Source of the DNA: Rhodospirillales bacterium
GTDB lineage: Bacteria > Pseudomonadota > Alphaproteobacteria > Rhodospirillales > UBA2165
Direction of reading: 5' to 3'
NCBI GenBank assembly: GCA_028823885.1
Contig: JAPPFK010000101.1
Location: 1-53,833, forward strand
Length of the DNA: 53,833 bases
The notes under the pieces are model-generated. The model saw only the letters and a program-made list of their open reading frames with translations, ran no database searches and was not told the origin of the DNA. Below are positions 15,918 to 24,775 of this stretch, in pieces (positions within the stretch are counted from its first letter, which is position 1; each line of letters opens with the position of its first letter). The position numbers and the translations under genes are program-made.

Positions 15918-16777
15918 CCACGGCCGTCGGAAATCTCTCCATTGCCGTCCAGCGACGCTTTGGGCGCCAGCGGCTCCGCAAGATTATCCTGGGGTCCATC
16001 CCGTTCGCGGTGATGATCGCCATTTGGCACGCCAATACGGTGTTCGACTGGCTGCCGCCGGTGTTCATTCCGCCCATCGGTGACGTCTGGGAGGCGATCT
16101 TCTTCCTGCAGGAGGATTGCGCCGGGTTCGTCGCCTTGGTCATGCTGGACAATAGCTGTCTGATCACCACCCATGTGTTTTCCAGCATTGGACGGGTGAT
16201 TTTGGCGGCAATCGTCGGTCTGCCGCTGGGCATCGCCTTCGGCATTCTTTGCGGGATGAGCCGGACGCTCTCCAAATTCCTCGAGCCGGTCGGCGTGTTC
16301 GCCAATTCGATCTCGGGCATTGCCTGGATCCCGCTGGCAATCGTGTGGTTCGGCGTCGGCTGGGTGACCACGTTGTTCATCATGCTGAACACCATTTTCT
16401 GGCTGATGTTCTTCAACTCCATGCTTGGCGTGCGTTCGGTCGCCAAGGTTTACGAGGAGAGCGTGCTGACGATGGGCGGCAGCCGCTGGGATGTGATCAA
16501 GCAGGTCTATCTGCCGGGGGCCATGCCCTCGATCATCACCGGCATGCGCATGTCCATGGGGTTCGGCTGGCGGGCGCTGATCGCGGCCGAGATGATCGGC
16601 GGTGACAGCGGCCTCGGGTTCATGATTTTCACCTCAGCCGCCGAGTTCAAGATCGAAGAGGTCTTCCTCGGCGTGATCTTCATCTCCATCATCTTCATGG
16701 CCACCGACAAGTATCTGTTGGCGCCCCTGGAGAAATGGACGGTGGAGCGTTGGGGACTGGTCTGGAGGCCGACCTAG
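15914..16777 (+). CDS. ABC transporter permease (SsuC/TauC-like), second
   Basis: The 287-residue inner-membrane partner of the preceding permease. It has hydrophobic spans at about residues 23-42, 88-113, 120-145, 155-175 and near the C-terminus. The coupling motif is ESVLTMGGSRWDVIKQVYLP followed by GAMPSIITGMRMSMG. It starts with the overlapping ATGA at 15914; a much longer reading in the same frame overlaps the whole first permease and is not credible. Heterodimeric permeases in this family are less common than homodimers. The next gene, a small membrane protein, starts 1 bp after the stop. Confidence 0.9.
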   Translation: MTTAVGNLSIAVQRRFGRQRLRKIILGSIPFAVMIAIWHANTVFDWLPPVFIPPIGDVWEAIFFLQEDCAGFVALVMLDNSCLITTHVFSSIGRVILAAIVGLPLGIAFGILCGMSRTLSKFLEPVGVFANSISGIAWIPLAIVWFGVGWVTTLFIMLNTIFWLMFFNSMLGVRSVAKVYEESVLTMGGSRWDVIKQVYLPGAMPSIITGMRMSMGFGWRALIAAEMIGGDSGLGFMIFTSAAEFKIEEVFLGVIFISIIFMATDKYLLAPLEKWTVERWGLVWRPT

Positions 16778-16778
16778 G

Positions 16779-17189
16779 ATGGCGCGTGCGCAGACCGACG
16801 CCGAGGGCAACGTTCTCGAAGGCGGATATCAGTCCGGTGTGGTCAGCGAGGCCGGCTTCAGGCGCCGGCGGTGGTATCACCGCCGGGACGTCCGATTCGT
16901 CAGCCTGGTCGCGGCTTTCGTCATCGCATTCCAGGCATATGGGTACATTACCGGCCCATCCCGTATAGGCGGCGACGTTCAGGCGCGTATCGATCAAGGG
17001 GCCGAAACCATAGATATCCTCGTCACGGCGAATTTCAAAGCCGAAGCCTTCCATATGGAAATCTATCAGGAACTGGGTGCGCTGTCGGGCGAGGAGGGAG
17101 ACGCGGTCATCGTCCGCAGAGTGTCGCCCGACGAAATTCGGTTTCTCTCGCGGAAGTACTGGATCAAATCCATAGATTTGGCAAAGTAA
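16779..17189 (+). CDS. Unknown small single-span membrane protein in the ABC importer operon
   Basis: I do not recognise this 136-residue product. It has a polar basic N-terminus (about 1-40, with FRRRRWYHRRD), one hydrophobic span at about 41-58 (FVSLVAAFVIAFQAYGYITG), and a soluble C-terminal domain of about 75 residues beginning ARIDQGAETIDILVTANF. By the positive-inside rule the C-terminal domain would be periplasmic. It starts 1 bp after the second permease and ends 34 bp before the TIM-barrel gene, so it belongs to the same operon. An accessory or docking role for the importer is possible but unproven. Confidence 0.75.
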   Translation: MARAQTDAEGNVLEGGYQSGVVSEAGFRRRRWYHRRDVRFVSLVAAFVIAFQAYGYITGPSRIGGDVQARIDQGAETIDILVTANFKAEAFHMEIYQELGALSGEEGDAVIVRRVSPDEIRFLSRKYWIKSIDLAK

Positions 17190-17223
17190 CGCAGAACCAA
17201 ATCCTATTACCGGCGAGGATCAC

Positions 17224-18009
17224 ATGACGCTCAAATATTCCGCCAACCTCGGGATGATGTTTACCGAGGAGGAAGACCCCATCGCGCGCATTGGCGCGGC
17301 GGCAGCAGCCGGGTTCAAGGCGATCGAATTCCTTTTCATCTATGACCTGGAACTGGATGCCATCTGGCGCGAAATGGATGCCCACGAGCAGGATATGTCG
17401 GTGATCAATATCGCCGTCGGCGAAGGCATCCAAATGGGGCCGCTGGTAATGGCGGCGCCCGGCAAGCAGGAGGCCTTCAGGGAAAACCTGGCGGCCGGGG
17501 TCAAATACGCCTCGGCGCTCAAACCCACCGGCTTCGTCATTCCGGCCTATATGCCGCCCGAGGGGGTTTCCCGTGCGGAGGCGATCGAGGTCTTCAAGGA
17601 AAATCTGCCGGCGGTCGGCGACGCCATGGGGGATATCGGCGTGCCGGTCCTGATCGAGGCGCTCAATCCCGATATCCGGCCCAAATCCATTCTTCGCGAT
17701 ACCGCCGAGATCATGGAGGTTATCGACGCCGTCGGTCATCCCAATATCGGCATCGAGTACGACGTTTATCACATGTACACGACGGAGCCGGACATGATCG
17801 CGGTCATTCGCGAACATCTGGACCTGATCGGCAACATTCAGATTGCCGATACGCCCGGCCGCGGCGAACCGGGAACCGGCGAGATCGACTACGGGACTTT
17901 TCTCAAGGATCTGGATGAACTGGGGTACGACAAGTGGGTGGCGCTGGAATACATGCCGACGGTGCCGACACTCGAGTCGCTCGAATGGATGAAAACGCTG
18001 GCGGCATAA
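17224..18009 (+). CDS. TIM-barrel sugar isomerase/epimerase (hydroxypyruvate isomerase-like)
   Basis: AP-endonuclease-2-type TIM barrel of 261 residues, similar in plan to hydroxypyruvate isomerases and 2-oxo-tetronate isomerases. It begins LKYSANLGMMFTEEEDPIAR, with GFKAIEFLF as the second strand. The probable metal/catalytic glutamates and aspartate are in VPVLIEALNPDIRPKS (about 140-155), IGIEYDVYHMYT (about 178-189), and VALEYMP near the C-terminus. GAGGATC precedes the ATG at 17224. It lies at the end of the importer operon, so it may act on the imported compound or a derivative. Substrate not determinable. Confidence 0.82.
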   Translation: MTLKYSANLGMMFTEEEDPIARIGAAAAAGFKAIEFLFIYDLELDAIWREMDAHEQDMSVINIAVGEGIQMGPLVMAAPGKQEAFRENLAAGVKYASALKPTGFVIPAYMPPEGVSRAEAIEVFKENLPAVGDAMGDIGVPVLIEALNPDIRPKSILRDTAEIMEVIDAVGHPNIGIEYDVYHMYTTEPDMIAVIREHLDLIGNIQIADTPGRGEPGTGEIDYGTFLKDLDELGYDKWVALEYMPTVPTLESLEWMKTLAA

Positions 18010-18116
18010 TGGCTTGCCGCCGAAGGACATCGGGGAGGGCGAGACCCATGGACGACGCATATGCCGGGAACGGCGGGCCCCGCGGCCATAACCCGGTCGT
18101 CAGCTAGGTAAAGCGC

Positions 18117-19046
18117 ATGAAAGCTGTCTTGATGAAGGACTACGGCGGCGCCGAGGTTCTGGATTTCGAAGAAACCGATGATCCCGTGCCCGCCGCCGGG
18201 CAGGTGCTGGTCGACATTCACCGGGCGACCGTGAACCCGGCGGACTGGAAGGTCCGCGAAGGCCGCCGCCGGGACGCCGTCAAGGCTACCTTCCCTCACA
18301 TTCTGGGCCGGGATTTCTCCGGCGTCGTCGCCGAACTGGGCGACGGGGTGTCCGGCCTGTCGGTCGGGGATGCCGTATTCGGGGTTACCGACACCGGTCA
18401 GGAAGGGTGTTATGCCGAACGCTTGGCAGTCCGCGCCGATCTCTGCGGCAGGAAGCCCGGCGCCATGTCGCACGCCGAAGCCGCAGCACTCGCACTGACC
18501 GGCCTTACCGCCATGATTTCCATCGAGGAGTATCTCGAACTGAAAAAAGGGGAAACCATCCTGATCCAGGGCGGCGCCGGCGGCGTGGGCAATTTCGCCG
18601 TTCAGTTTGCGCACCATATCGGCGCCCATGTCATCACCACCGCGAGCGGCCGAAACCACGATTACCTCAAGAGCCTCGGGGCCGACGAGGTGATCGACTA
18701 CAACGAAGTGGATTTCACCGAAGCGGTGTCGGACGTCGACGCGGTCTACGACCTGATCGGCGGCGAGGTTCAGGTGCGGTCGTATGGCATCCTGAAATCC
18801 GGCGGGCGGCTGGCGTGGAACTCGCCGCCGCCGGCGGATGCCGAAACGGGCCGGGACGACATCGAGGTCCTGCATCCGAACGTGGCGCGGGACGGCAAGT
18901 ATATGCGCCGGATCGCCGGGCTTTATTCGGACGGCGCGATCAGACCGCCGGAAATCCGGGAAATGCCCCTATCGGAAATCCGCGCCGCCCATGAATTGAG
19001 CGCCACCGGGCACGTCCGGGGGAAGATCGTCCTCGCCGTGCGTTAG
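18117..19046 (+). CDS. Zinc-independent medium-chain reductase (NADPH:quinone oxidoreductase-like)
   Basis: Predicted NADPH-dependent reductase of enones or quinones, 309 residues. It has an N-terminal GroES-like domain (PAAGQVLVDIHRATVNPADW, LGRDFSGVVAELGDGV) and a Rossmann domain with IQGGAGGVGNFAVQFAHHIG near residues 151-170. The cysteines expected for structural or catalytic zinc are absent, as in the QOR branch. It is separated by about 107 bp from the TIM-barrel gene and overlaps the convergent CoA-transferase gene by 4 bp at the 3' end. Confidence 0.85.
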   Translation: MKAVLMKDYGGAEVLDFEETDDPVPAAGQVLVDIHRATVNPADWKVREGRRRDAVKATFPHILGRDFSGVVAELGDGVSGLSVGDAVFGVTDTGQEGCYAERLAVRADLCGRKPGAMSHAEAAALALTGLTAMISIEEYLELKKGETILIQGGAGGVGNFAVQFAHHIGAHVITTASGRNHDYLKSLGADEVIDYNEVDFTEAVSDVDAVYDLIGGEVQVRSYGILKSGGRLAWNSPPPADAETGRDDIEVLHPNVARDGKYMRRIAGLYSDGAIRPPEIREMPLSEIRAAHELSATGHVRGKIVLAVR

Positions 19047-20245
19047 ACGACGCCGTCTTCCCGAAGTGCGGCGATCTCCTCGGCGCTCAACGCCGCCAAT
19101 TCGGTCAGGACATCGTCCGTATCGGCGCCCAGAACCGGCGGCGGCGACTGCACCGCGGCCGGTGTGTCGGAGAATCCGTACGGGATTCCCAGGGCGCGGA
19201 TCGGTCCCGCCGTCGGGTGATCCATCTCCACGACCATGCCGTTGGCAATTGCCTGGGCGCTCGCCAACGACTCGTCGACGGCATTGACCTTCGAACACGG
19301 AATGCCCTCGGCCTCGAACAGAGCGATCCAGTCTTCGGCGGACCTTGCCGTGAGCGCTTCGATGATGAGGGGCTCCAGCTCCTCTCGGTTCGTAACCCGC
19401 CCCGCGTTGGTCTTGAACCGGTCGTCCGCGGCCCACTCCGGACGTCCAAGAAGTCCCGCGAACTTCTCGAACTGAAGGTCGTTGCCGACCGCCAGCGCGA
19501 TTTCCCCTTCGGCGCACGGATAGTCGGAATATGGCACGACGTTCGGGTGGCCGTTGCCGAACCGGCCCGGCCGGCCGCCGCCGATCAGATAGTTGGACGC
19601 CACATTGATCAGCATGGAGAGCGAGGTATTGAACAGCGACAGATCGATCCTTTGCCCCTTGCCGGTGCGGTGGCGCGCCTGAAGGGCAGCCAGAATCGTC
19701 ATCGCCGCGTATTGGCCGGTGCACACGTCGACGATGGCGACGCCGAGCTTGGTTGGGCCGCCGTCCTTCTCGCCGGTGATGCTCATGAGTCCGCTTTCGG
19801 CTTGCAGCAGGAAGTCGTAGCCCGGCATGCCGCCCTTGGGCCCCTTGTCGCCATAGCCGGTGATCGAACAGTGCACCACCTGCGGCGCGTTCTCCTCCAT
19901 CCATGCGCGGGTGAAGCCCCAGCGGTCCAACTGGCCGGGCTTGAAGTTTTCGATCAAGACATCGGCGCCGGCGAGCAGTTTGCGCAGGATTTCCCTGCCG
20001 CGCTCGTCTTTCAGATTGAGGGTCACGCTCCGCTTGTTGCGGTTGATGCCCAGGAAATAAGCCGCCTCGTCGCCGGCGAAGGGAGGGCCCCAGGCACGGG
20101 TATCGTCGCCCCGGCCGGGCTGCTCGATTTTGATGATCCTGGCACCCATGTCGCCCAAATTCATGGTGCAGAACGGCCCGGCGAGTATCCGGGTGAGGTC
20201 GATCACCCGGATGCCGTGGAGCGCACCCTTGACGTCCGAGTTCAT
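19043..20245 (-). CDS. CaiB/BaiF-family (class III) CoA-transferase
   Basis: Predicted to move CoA between carboxylic acids, activating a substrate for beta-oxidation. The 400-residue product opens with GIRVIDLTRILAGPFCTMNLGDMGARIIKIE. It has NRNKRSVTLNLKD near 70 and the catalytic aspartate in VAIVDVCTGQYAAMTILAAL near residue 173. It heads or continues a minus-strand run with the enoyl-CoA hydratase (3 bp away), VOC epimerase and FAH hydrolase, a logical set for degrading a branched or ring-derived acid. The acid itself is unknown. Confidence 0.9.
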   Translation of the reverse strand: MNSDVKGALHGIRVIDLTRILAGPFCTMNLGDMGARIIKIEQPGRGDDTRAWGPPFAGDEAAYFLGINRNKRSVTLNLKDERGREILRKLLAGADVLIENFKPGQLDRWGFTRAWMEENAPQVVHCSITGYGDKGPKGGMPGYDFLLQAESGLMSITGEKDGGPTKLGVAIVDVCTGQYAAMTILAALQARHRTGKGQRIDLSLFNTSLSMLINVASNYLIGGGRPGRFGNGHPNVVPYSDYPCAEGEIALAVGNDLQFEKFAGLLGRPEWAADDRFKTNAGRVTNREELEPLIIEALTARSAEDWIALFEAEGIPCSKVNAVDESLASAQAIANGMVVEMDHPTAGPIRALGIPYGFSDTPAAVQSPPPVLGADTDDVLTELAALSAEEIAALREDGVV

Positions 20246-20248
20246 GGA

Positions 20249-21118
20249 TCAGCCCTTGGCCGGCGCCATATTGCGGTCATTGGCCAGATCATCGAGATAG
20301 GTGTCGACCTTCTCTTTCCGCCGCAGCCGGAATTTGTGGAAATCGGCCGGCCGTTTCTCCAGGAACGCGTTCATGCCTTCGAGGGACTCCTCGGAGCCCC
20401 AGATCTCGGCCAGCAGTTCCATCCCCTGCTGCCAGGACGCGTACAACTCGTCGGATTCGAAGTTGAGGGACTTCTTGGTTGCCCGCAGGGTCTGGCCCGA
20501 ATAGCCCTTCATCTGCCGGCACCAAGCCTCGGTCTCCTCCCGAAGCCTGGCTTTGGGCACAACCTTGTTGATGAGGCCGATCTCGACGGCCTCCTCGGCG
20601 CTGAACCGTCGGCAGAGAAATATCATTTCCTTGGCCAGCCGGTCGCCGATAAGGCGCGGAATATATTGGGTCGCGCCAACCGTCGGGCAGGCGCCGACCC
20701 TGGCGCCGGTCTGCCCGAAAATGCCGTCATCGGCCGAGATGACCAGGTCGCACCAGAGCGCCAGTTCGTGGCCGCCGCCCATGCAGTAGCCGTGAACCAT
20801 GGCGATCATCGGCACCGTGGCGCCGCGAATGGCCATGGCGAGCCCGAGCATCCGGTCGTTCCAGTGCATCGCGTTGGCGCGGTTGAGCTTCATCATGGCG
20901 TGGAAGTCGCCGCCGGCGGAGAACGCCTTGTCGCCCGCGCCGGTGATGACGCCGGCGACGATGGACTGGTCCTCGCGGATCGACTTCACCGCATCGATGA
21001 GCTCGTCCAGGGTCTGCTCGCGGAAGGCGTTCATCACCTCCGGACGGTTGATGGTGATCCAGGCGACGTCGTCCTTCACCTCGAACAGAATTTCGTTGTA
21101 GCTGCGTTCAAGCGGCAC
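20249..21118 (-). CDS. Enoyl-CoA hydratase/isomerase family protein
   Basis: Crotonase-fold enzyme of 289 residues. DVAWITINRPEVMNAFREQT is the N-terminal strand pair, and GAGDKAFSAGGDFHAMMKL near residues 63-81 holds one half of the oxyanion hole. VHGYCMGGGHELALWCDLVI near 105-124 holds the second half, with the glutamate GHEL as a candidate catalytic residue. FGQTGARVGACPTVGATQYI follows. GTG at 21118 is the start (VPLERSYNEILFEV) with AAGGGAG upstream; the longer in-frame extension overlaps the VOC gene. It probably hydrates the enoyl-CoA formed after the CoA-transferase step. Confidence 0.9.
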   Translation of the reverse strand: MPLERSYNEILFEVKDDVAWITINRPEVMNAFREQTLDELIDAVKSIREDQSIVAGVITGAGDKAFSAGGDFHAMMKLNRANAMHWNDRMLGLAMAIRGATVPMIAMVHGYCMGGGHELALWCDLVISADDGIFGQTGARVGACPTVGATQYIPRLIGDRLAKEMIFLCRRFSAEEAVEIGLINKVVPKARLREETEAWCRQMKGYSGQTLRATKKSLNFESDELYASWQQGMELLAEIWGSEESLEGMNAFLEKRPADFHKFRLRRKEKVDTYLDDLANDRNMAPAKG

Positions 21119-21146
21119 GGGTTTTCTCCCTTGTGCGTGGGTTGGG

Positions 21147-21560
21147 CTAGTGGGTTTCCTCGATTTCGATGAGGGTCCCCATCGAATCCTTGGGATGAAT
21201 GAAGAAGAGACGGCTGTCCGGCGTCGGTTCACCGAGGACACGGAGGCCATTCTTGCTTGCTGCGGCGGCGGCGCTGTCCACGTCCGGGGTGGTCAGACAA
21301 AAATGATGGATGCCGCCTGCCGGATTGCGTTCCAGAAACCTGGCTATGGGCGAGTCCTCGCCAAGAGGTTCCATTAGTTCGATCCGGGCGTTCTCCAGCT
21401 GGATCATCGCCATGCGAACGCCCTGGCGGGGATTTTCGGACGGCTCGCCCACCTCGCAGCCGAACCGCTCCCGATAGAGCCGGATGGCGGCATCCAGATC
21501 GGGAACCGCAATCGACACGTGATCCAAGTCTTGGGCGGGAATTGGCGTTTTCTCGGACAT
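21147..21560 (-). CDS. VOC-family protein, methylmalonyl-CoA epimerase-like
   Basis: The 137-residue glyoxalase-fold protein reads DLDHVSIAVPDLDAAIRLYR at the start and GGIHHFCLTTPDVDSAAAA near residues 80-98. It ends RLFFIHPKDSMGTLIEIEE. Metal ligands H, Q/E, H and E are at the positions used by methylmalonyl-CoA epimerases (DHVSIAV, IELMEPL, GIHHFCL, TLIEIEE). Its place between enoyl-CoA hydratase and FAH genes fits a CoA-thioester or ring-cleavage product as substrate. The exact epimerase function is probable, not certain. Confidence 0.78.
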   Translation of the reverse strand: MSEKTPIPAQDLDHVSIAVPDLDAAIRLYRERFGCEVGEPSENPRQGVRMAMIQLENARIELMEPLGEDSPIARFLERNPAGGIHHFCLTTPDVDSAAAAASKNGLRVLGEPTPDSRLFFIHPKDSMGTLIEIEETH

Positions 21561-21563
21561 GGT

Positions 21564-22454
21564 CTATCTCACCGGGTTTTCCAGTGTCCCCAGGGGCTCG
21601 ATGGTGACGCTCACCATGTCGCCCGGTTTCAGGAAGATGGGCGGATCGAAACCGATACCGACGCCAACCGGGGTGCCGGTGGCGATGATGTCGCCCGGCT
21701 TGAGGGTGATCCCGGCCGAGATGCATTCGATCAGGGACGGAATATCGAATATCAGCGCGCTGCAGCTGGAATCCTGGCGCTTTTCGCCGTTCACGCGGGT
21801 GGTGAGCCGGAATTCGTCGGGGTGGCCGGCCTCGTCGGCGGTCACGATAGCCGGGCCGAGCGGGCAGTAACCGTCGGGGCTTTTGCCGATGAACCATTGC
21901 TTGTGCTGGTGCTGCAGATTGCGGGCGGTGACATCGTTGCAGACCGTGTAACCGTAAACATGGCCGAAGGCGTCTTCCCTGGAGACGCCGCGGCCCTCCT
22001 TGCCGATGATCACGGCGAGTTCGCCCTCGTAGTCGACGGACCCGGTGGGGTCCAGCTCCGTGAGAATGGGATCGCCGGGACCGGAAACACTGGTGGTCGC
22101 CTTGGTGAAAATGATCGGATGATCCGGAACGGCCGTCGCTCCGGCGGTGGCGTCAAAGCCGGAATCGTGGAATTCCCTGGCATGCTCGTGATAGTTCCGT
22201 CCCACCGCCATCACGTCCCTGCGCGGCATGGGGATCGGAGAGAGCAATTTGACCCCGCCCACGGGATGTCTCGCGCCGTCGCCTGCATTCGCGACCGCCT
22301 CGGCCGCCCGCGCGAGGGCCGCGTCGCCGGCTTCGATGAAGCCGTTCATGTCGGCGGGCAGGTCCGGCGCGGCCTGGAAAAGGTCGACGACGGTATCGCC
22401 ATCCAGGACGCCGATTGATTCCGCGCCGTTGGCGGTGAACGTGACTAGTCGCAT
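21564..22454 (-). CDS. Fumarylacetoacetate hydrolase family protein
   Basis: The 296-residue FAH-fold enzyme is predicted to hydrolyse or decarboxylate a 2,4-dioxo acid with Mg2+. Visible elements are AVGRNYHEHAREFHDSGFD near residues 83-101, the metal-binding LDPTGSVDYEGELAVIIGKE near 140-159 (E..E pair), GYTVCNDVTARNLQ near 179-192, and the C-terminal GDIIATGTPVGVGIGF near 258-273. ATG at 22454 is chosen because it starts MRLVTFTANG. It lies 3 bp from the VOC gene, same strand. Catechol meta-cleavage-type products are common FAH substrates. Confidence 0.9.
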   Translation of the reverse strand: MRLVTFTANGAESIGVLDGDTVVDLFQAAPDLPADMNGFIEAGDAALARAAEAVANAGDGARHPVGGVKLLSPIPMPRRDVMAVGRNYHEHAREFHDSGFDATAGATAVPDHPIIFTKATTSVSGPGDPILTELDPTGSVDYEGELAVIIGKEGRGVSREDAFGHVYGYTVCNDVTARNLQHQHKQWFIGKSPDGYCPLGPAIVTADEAGHPDEFRLTTRVNGEKRQDSSCSALIFDIPSLIECISAGITLKPGDIIATGTPVGVGIGFDPPIFLKPGDMVSVTIEPLGTLENPVR

Positions 22455-22545
22455 GTGCTGGTCCCTAACGGGGAAGGATTGTTGTTTGATTGGCCGGGAT
22501 TTTACCCAGCCAATTCCGCAAAAGACAGCCCGCAAGCCCGCGAAA

Positions 22546-24036
22546 TCAGGCCGTCTTCCCTCTCCGGAAGATGCCGTCGTAGAAGGTGTAGAGCACGATC
22601 ACGATGAGAATGGTGCCGATCGGCCGCTCCGAGATGATCCACCAGAATGTTCTGTCCTCGAACACCAGCAGGGCCCGGCGCAGGTTCTCATCGGCCAGCG
22701 GGCCGAGGATGACCGCAAGCACCATCGGCGCCAAGGGAAAGCCGAAACGATGCAGGATGTAGCCGGCGATGCCTGCGATGAACATCAGATAGACGTCGAA
22801 ATAGTTCAGGCTGACGGCGAATGCGCCCATCACGCAGATCGGAATGATCAGCGGCATCAGCAGCGTGCGCGGCAGGCTGAACAGCTTGACGCACGGTTTG
22901 ATCAGCGCGATCGCCATGAAATACATCAGGAAGTTTGCGATGATCAGCCCGATATAGATGAAGAATATGATGCCGGGGTTTTCCGTTTGGATGGTCGGGC
23001 CGACCACCACGTTCTTCATTTCCAGAGCGGCGAGAATGGCCGCCGCCGCGGCATTGCCCGGAATGCCCAGCGTCAGGGTCGGTAGCATGGAGCCGCCCAC
23101 ATTGGCGTTGTTGGCCACTTCCGCCGAAACGATGGCCTCATACGACCCCTTGCCCCATTTTTTCCGTTCTTCGGGCTTCGCCCGCCGCCGGCCGATGTCA
23201 TAGGACAGGAACGACGCGACATTGGCGCCGGCGCCCGGGATGGCGCCGATGATCGTGCCGACGATCCCGGACCGGACAGCGGTCCGGGTGTAGCCGATCA
23301 GCTTCTTCATCGGCGGAACGATTTTGCCGACCTCGCTCGGAATGCCCGGCGGGCTGTACTGGGGCAGCACCTTCAAAATTTCCGTCAGTCCGAACAGGCC
23401 GATCAGCAGCGGGATGTAGCTGATGCCGTCCTCCAGAATGCGCACCCCGAAGGTGAAGCGCGGCACGCCGTGAATGGCATCGAGCCCGACGAACGAAATC
23501 AGCAGGCCGATCCACCCGGAAATCCAGCCCTTGATCGGCATGTCCCCGGCGGACATGGAGCCGCAGATGGCGATCCCCCACATGGACAACAGGAACATTT
23601 CCCAGGACCGGAACTGCAGGGCGAGAAACAGAATGGCCGGAATGAATGCGATCAGGAGAATGATGCCGATCCAGTTGCCCATGAACGAGCCCATGATCGC
23701 GGTGCCGAGCGCGAGGCCGCCTTCGCCCCGCTTGGCCAGGGCATGGCCCTCTATCATGGTCGGAACGGCATCGGGCGTGCCCGGAATGTTGATCAGCACC
23801 GCGGAGATGGCGCCGCCGAACACACTGCCCGTGTATACGCCGAGCATGAACATTATGGCGACGTGTTGGGACATGCCGACGGAGAGCCCGATCAGCAGGG
23901 CCATCGCCATGGTCGTCGACAGGCCCGGCATGGCGCCCCACAGGATGCCCAGGGTCACGCCGATCAGGCAGACGAAGATCATCCACGGCTGAAAGGCGAT
24001 GGCGGCCTGGGCAATGACTTCCTGGAGCTCGAACAT
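22546..24036 (-). CDS. tctA: TTT transporter large permease (TctA family), second system
   Basis: The 496-residue multi-span TctA homologue has the N-terminal motif GILWGAMPGLSTTMAMALLI, GGAISAVLINIPGTPDAVPT, and the second repeat GTIIGAIPGAGANVASFLSY near residue 250. The ATG at 24036 follows GAGGAGACAGGG. It is the last gene of a minus-strand C-B-A operon (tctC 24776, tctB 24048) and is quite divergent from the TctA at 1178, so the two systems probably carry different ligands. It is followed by 91 bp and then the FAH gene on the same strand. Confidence 0.92.
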   Translation of the reverse strand: MFELQEVIAQAAIAFQPWMIFVCLIGVTLGILWGAMPGLSTTMAMALLIGLSVGMSQHVAIMFMLGVYTGSVFGGAISAVLINIPGTPDAVPTMIEGHALAKRGEGGLALGTAIMGSFMGNWIGIILLIAFIPAILFLALQFRSWEMFLLSMWGIAICGSMSAGDMPIKGWISGWIGLLISFVGLDAIHGVPRFTFGVRILEDGISYIPLLIGLFGLTEILKVLPQYSPPGIPSEVGKIVPPMKKLIGYTRTAVRSGIVGTIIGAIPGAGANVASFLSYDIGRRRAKPEERKKWGKGSYEAIVSAEVANNANVGGSMLPTLTLGIPGNAAAAAILAALEMKNVVVGPTIQTENPGIIFFIYIGLIIANFLMYFMAIALIKPCVKLFSLPRTLLMPLIIPICVMGAFAVSLNYFDVYLMFIAGIAGYILHRFGFPLAPMVLAVILGPLADENLRRALLVFEDRTFWWIISERPIGTILIVIVLYTFYDGIFRRGKTA

Positions 24037-24047
24037 GCCCTGTCTCC

Positions 24048-24662
24048 TCAACCCGCACCGGGGAGGAGAATCTGGAACCCGTCCCGGAAGACGACCGCCA
24101 GGAATACGACGATACCGGTCGCCACCAAAAAACAATTGAGAAGGGTGGAGCGCCAGAAGAACCGCAGGATGAAGAAGATGAAGGGTATCGAAATCAGCTC
24201 GAACCCGGAGAATCGGAAGGCGTAAAACGCCGTCTTGAACCGCCAGTCCAGATCGGTCTGACCGAGGATCATGACGTAGGCGAAGATCACCCCCATCAGC
24301 GCCAACGTCCGGCGGGCTTCGGGATCGGAGAGGTAGTTCCCGGCTGCCCGCAGGCTGTCGCCCGCGAGCATTTCATCCAATCCGTAACGCCGCTTGGTTT
24401 TCAGGAACAAACCAATCGCCATCACCACGAGGCACGCGCCGGTGATGAACGGCAGGACGCCCGGCGCCGTATATATGCTCTCCGGGTTGCCGAGCCGGAC
24501 CGACAGGATCATGGCGAATATGCCGAGTGCCGCGACGGTGACCGAAGCGATGAAGTCCTTGCGCGGGGAAGACCGTTCGTCGCCGCCTTCCTCGCCGGTA
24601 AAGACGCCTTTTTCCAGGCTCTCGACGTCGGCTTCTATTCCGGATTTCTTTTCGTCAGCCAT
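24048..24662 (-). CDS. tctB: TTT transporter small membrane subunit (TctB family), second system
   Basis: A 204-residue TctB homologue with a long acidic N-terminus (about 38 residues, ADEKKSGIEADVESLEK). Hydrophobic spans then lie at about 40-58 (ASVTVAALGIFAMILSVRLG), 72-92, 118-135 and 155-190. ATG at 24662 is preferred over an adjacent GTG. The stop is 11 bp before tctA. Between tctC and this gene lies a strong minus-strand terminator, so expression of tctBA would need read-through or its own promoter. A lone half operator (GTCTTAT at 24679-24685) lies just upstream. Confidence 0.85.
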   Translation of the reverse strand: MADEKKSGIEADVESLEKGVFTGEEGGDERSSPRKDFIASVTVAALGIFAMILSVRLGNPESIYTAPGVLPFITGACLVVMAIGLFLKTKRRYGLDEMLAGDSLRAAGNYLSDPEARRTLALMGVIFAYVMILGQTDLDWRFKTAFYAFRFSGFELISIPFIFFILRFFWRSTLLNCFLVATGIVVFLAVVFRDGFQILLPGAG

Positions 24663-24702
24663 CACGCCGAGACCTTCGTCTTATGGGCATGAACGTATTC
24701 TA

Positions 24703-24746
24703 CAAAAAATTCGGGTGAGCCGCGATTGCCGCAGCCCACCCGAATT
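24703..24746 (-). terminator. Intrinsic terminator / attenuator after second tctC
   Basis: On the minus strand AATTCGGGTG (24746-24737) pairs with CACCCGAATT (24717-24708), a 10-bp perfect outer stem with a partly paired GC-rich interior. It is followed by TTTTTT. It lies 29 bp after the tctC stop and before tctB, so it probably sets a high ratio of receptor to membrane subunits. Confidence 0.8.
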
Positions 24747-24775
24747 CAAGGACAATACCATCCAGGGGACGGCAG

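Noticed and set aside
19217..21172. Long plus-strand open frame of about 650 codons
   Set aside because: Antisense shadow of the CoA-transferase and enoyl-CoA hydratase genes; the composition is Arg/Gly/His-rich and no domain is recognisable.
24679..24685. GTCTTAT half of the operator upstream of the second tctB
   Set aside because: Only one half-site matches, and the other half (GGGCATG) is unrelated; treated as chance.
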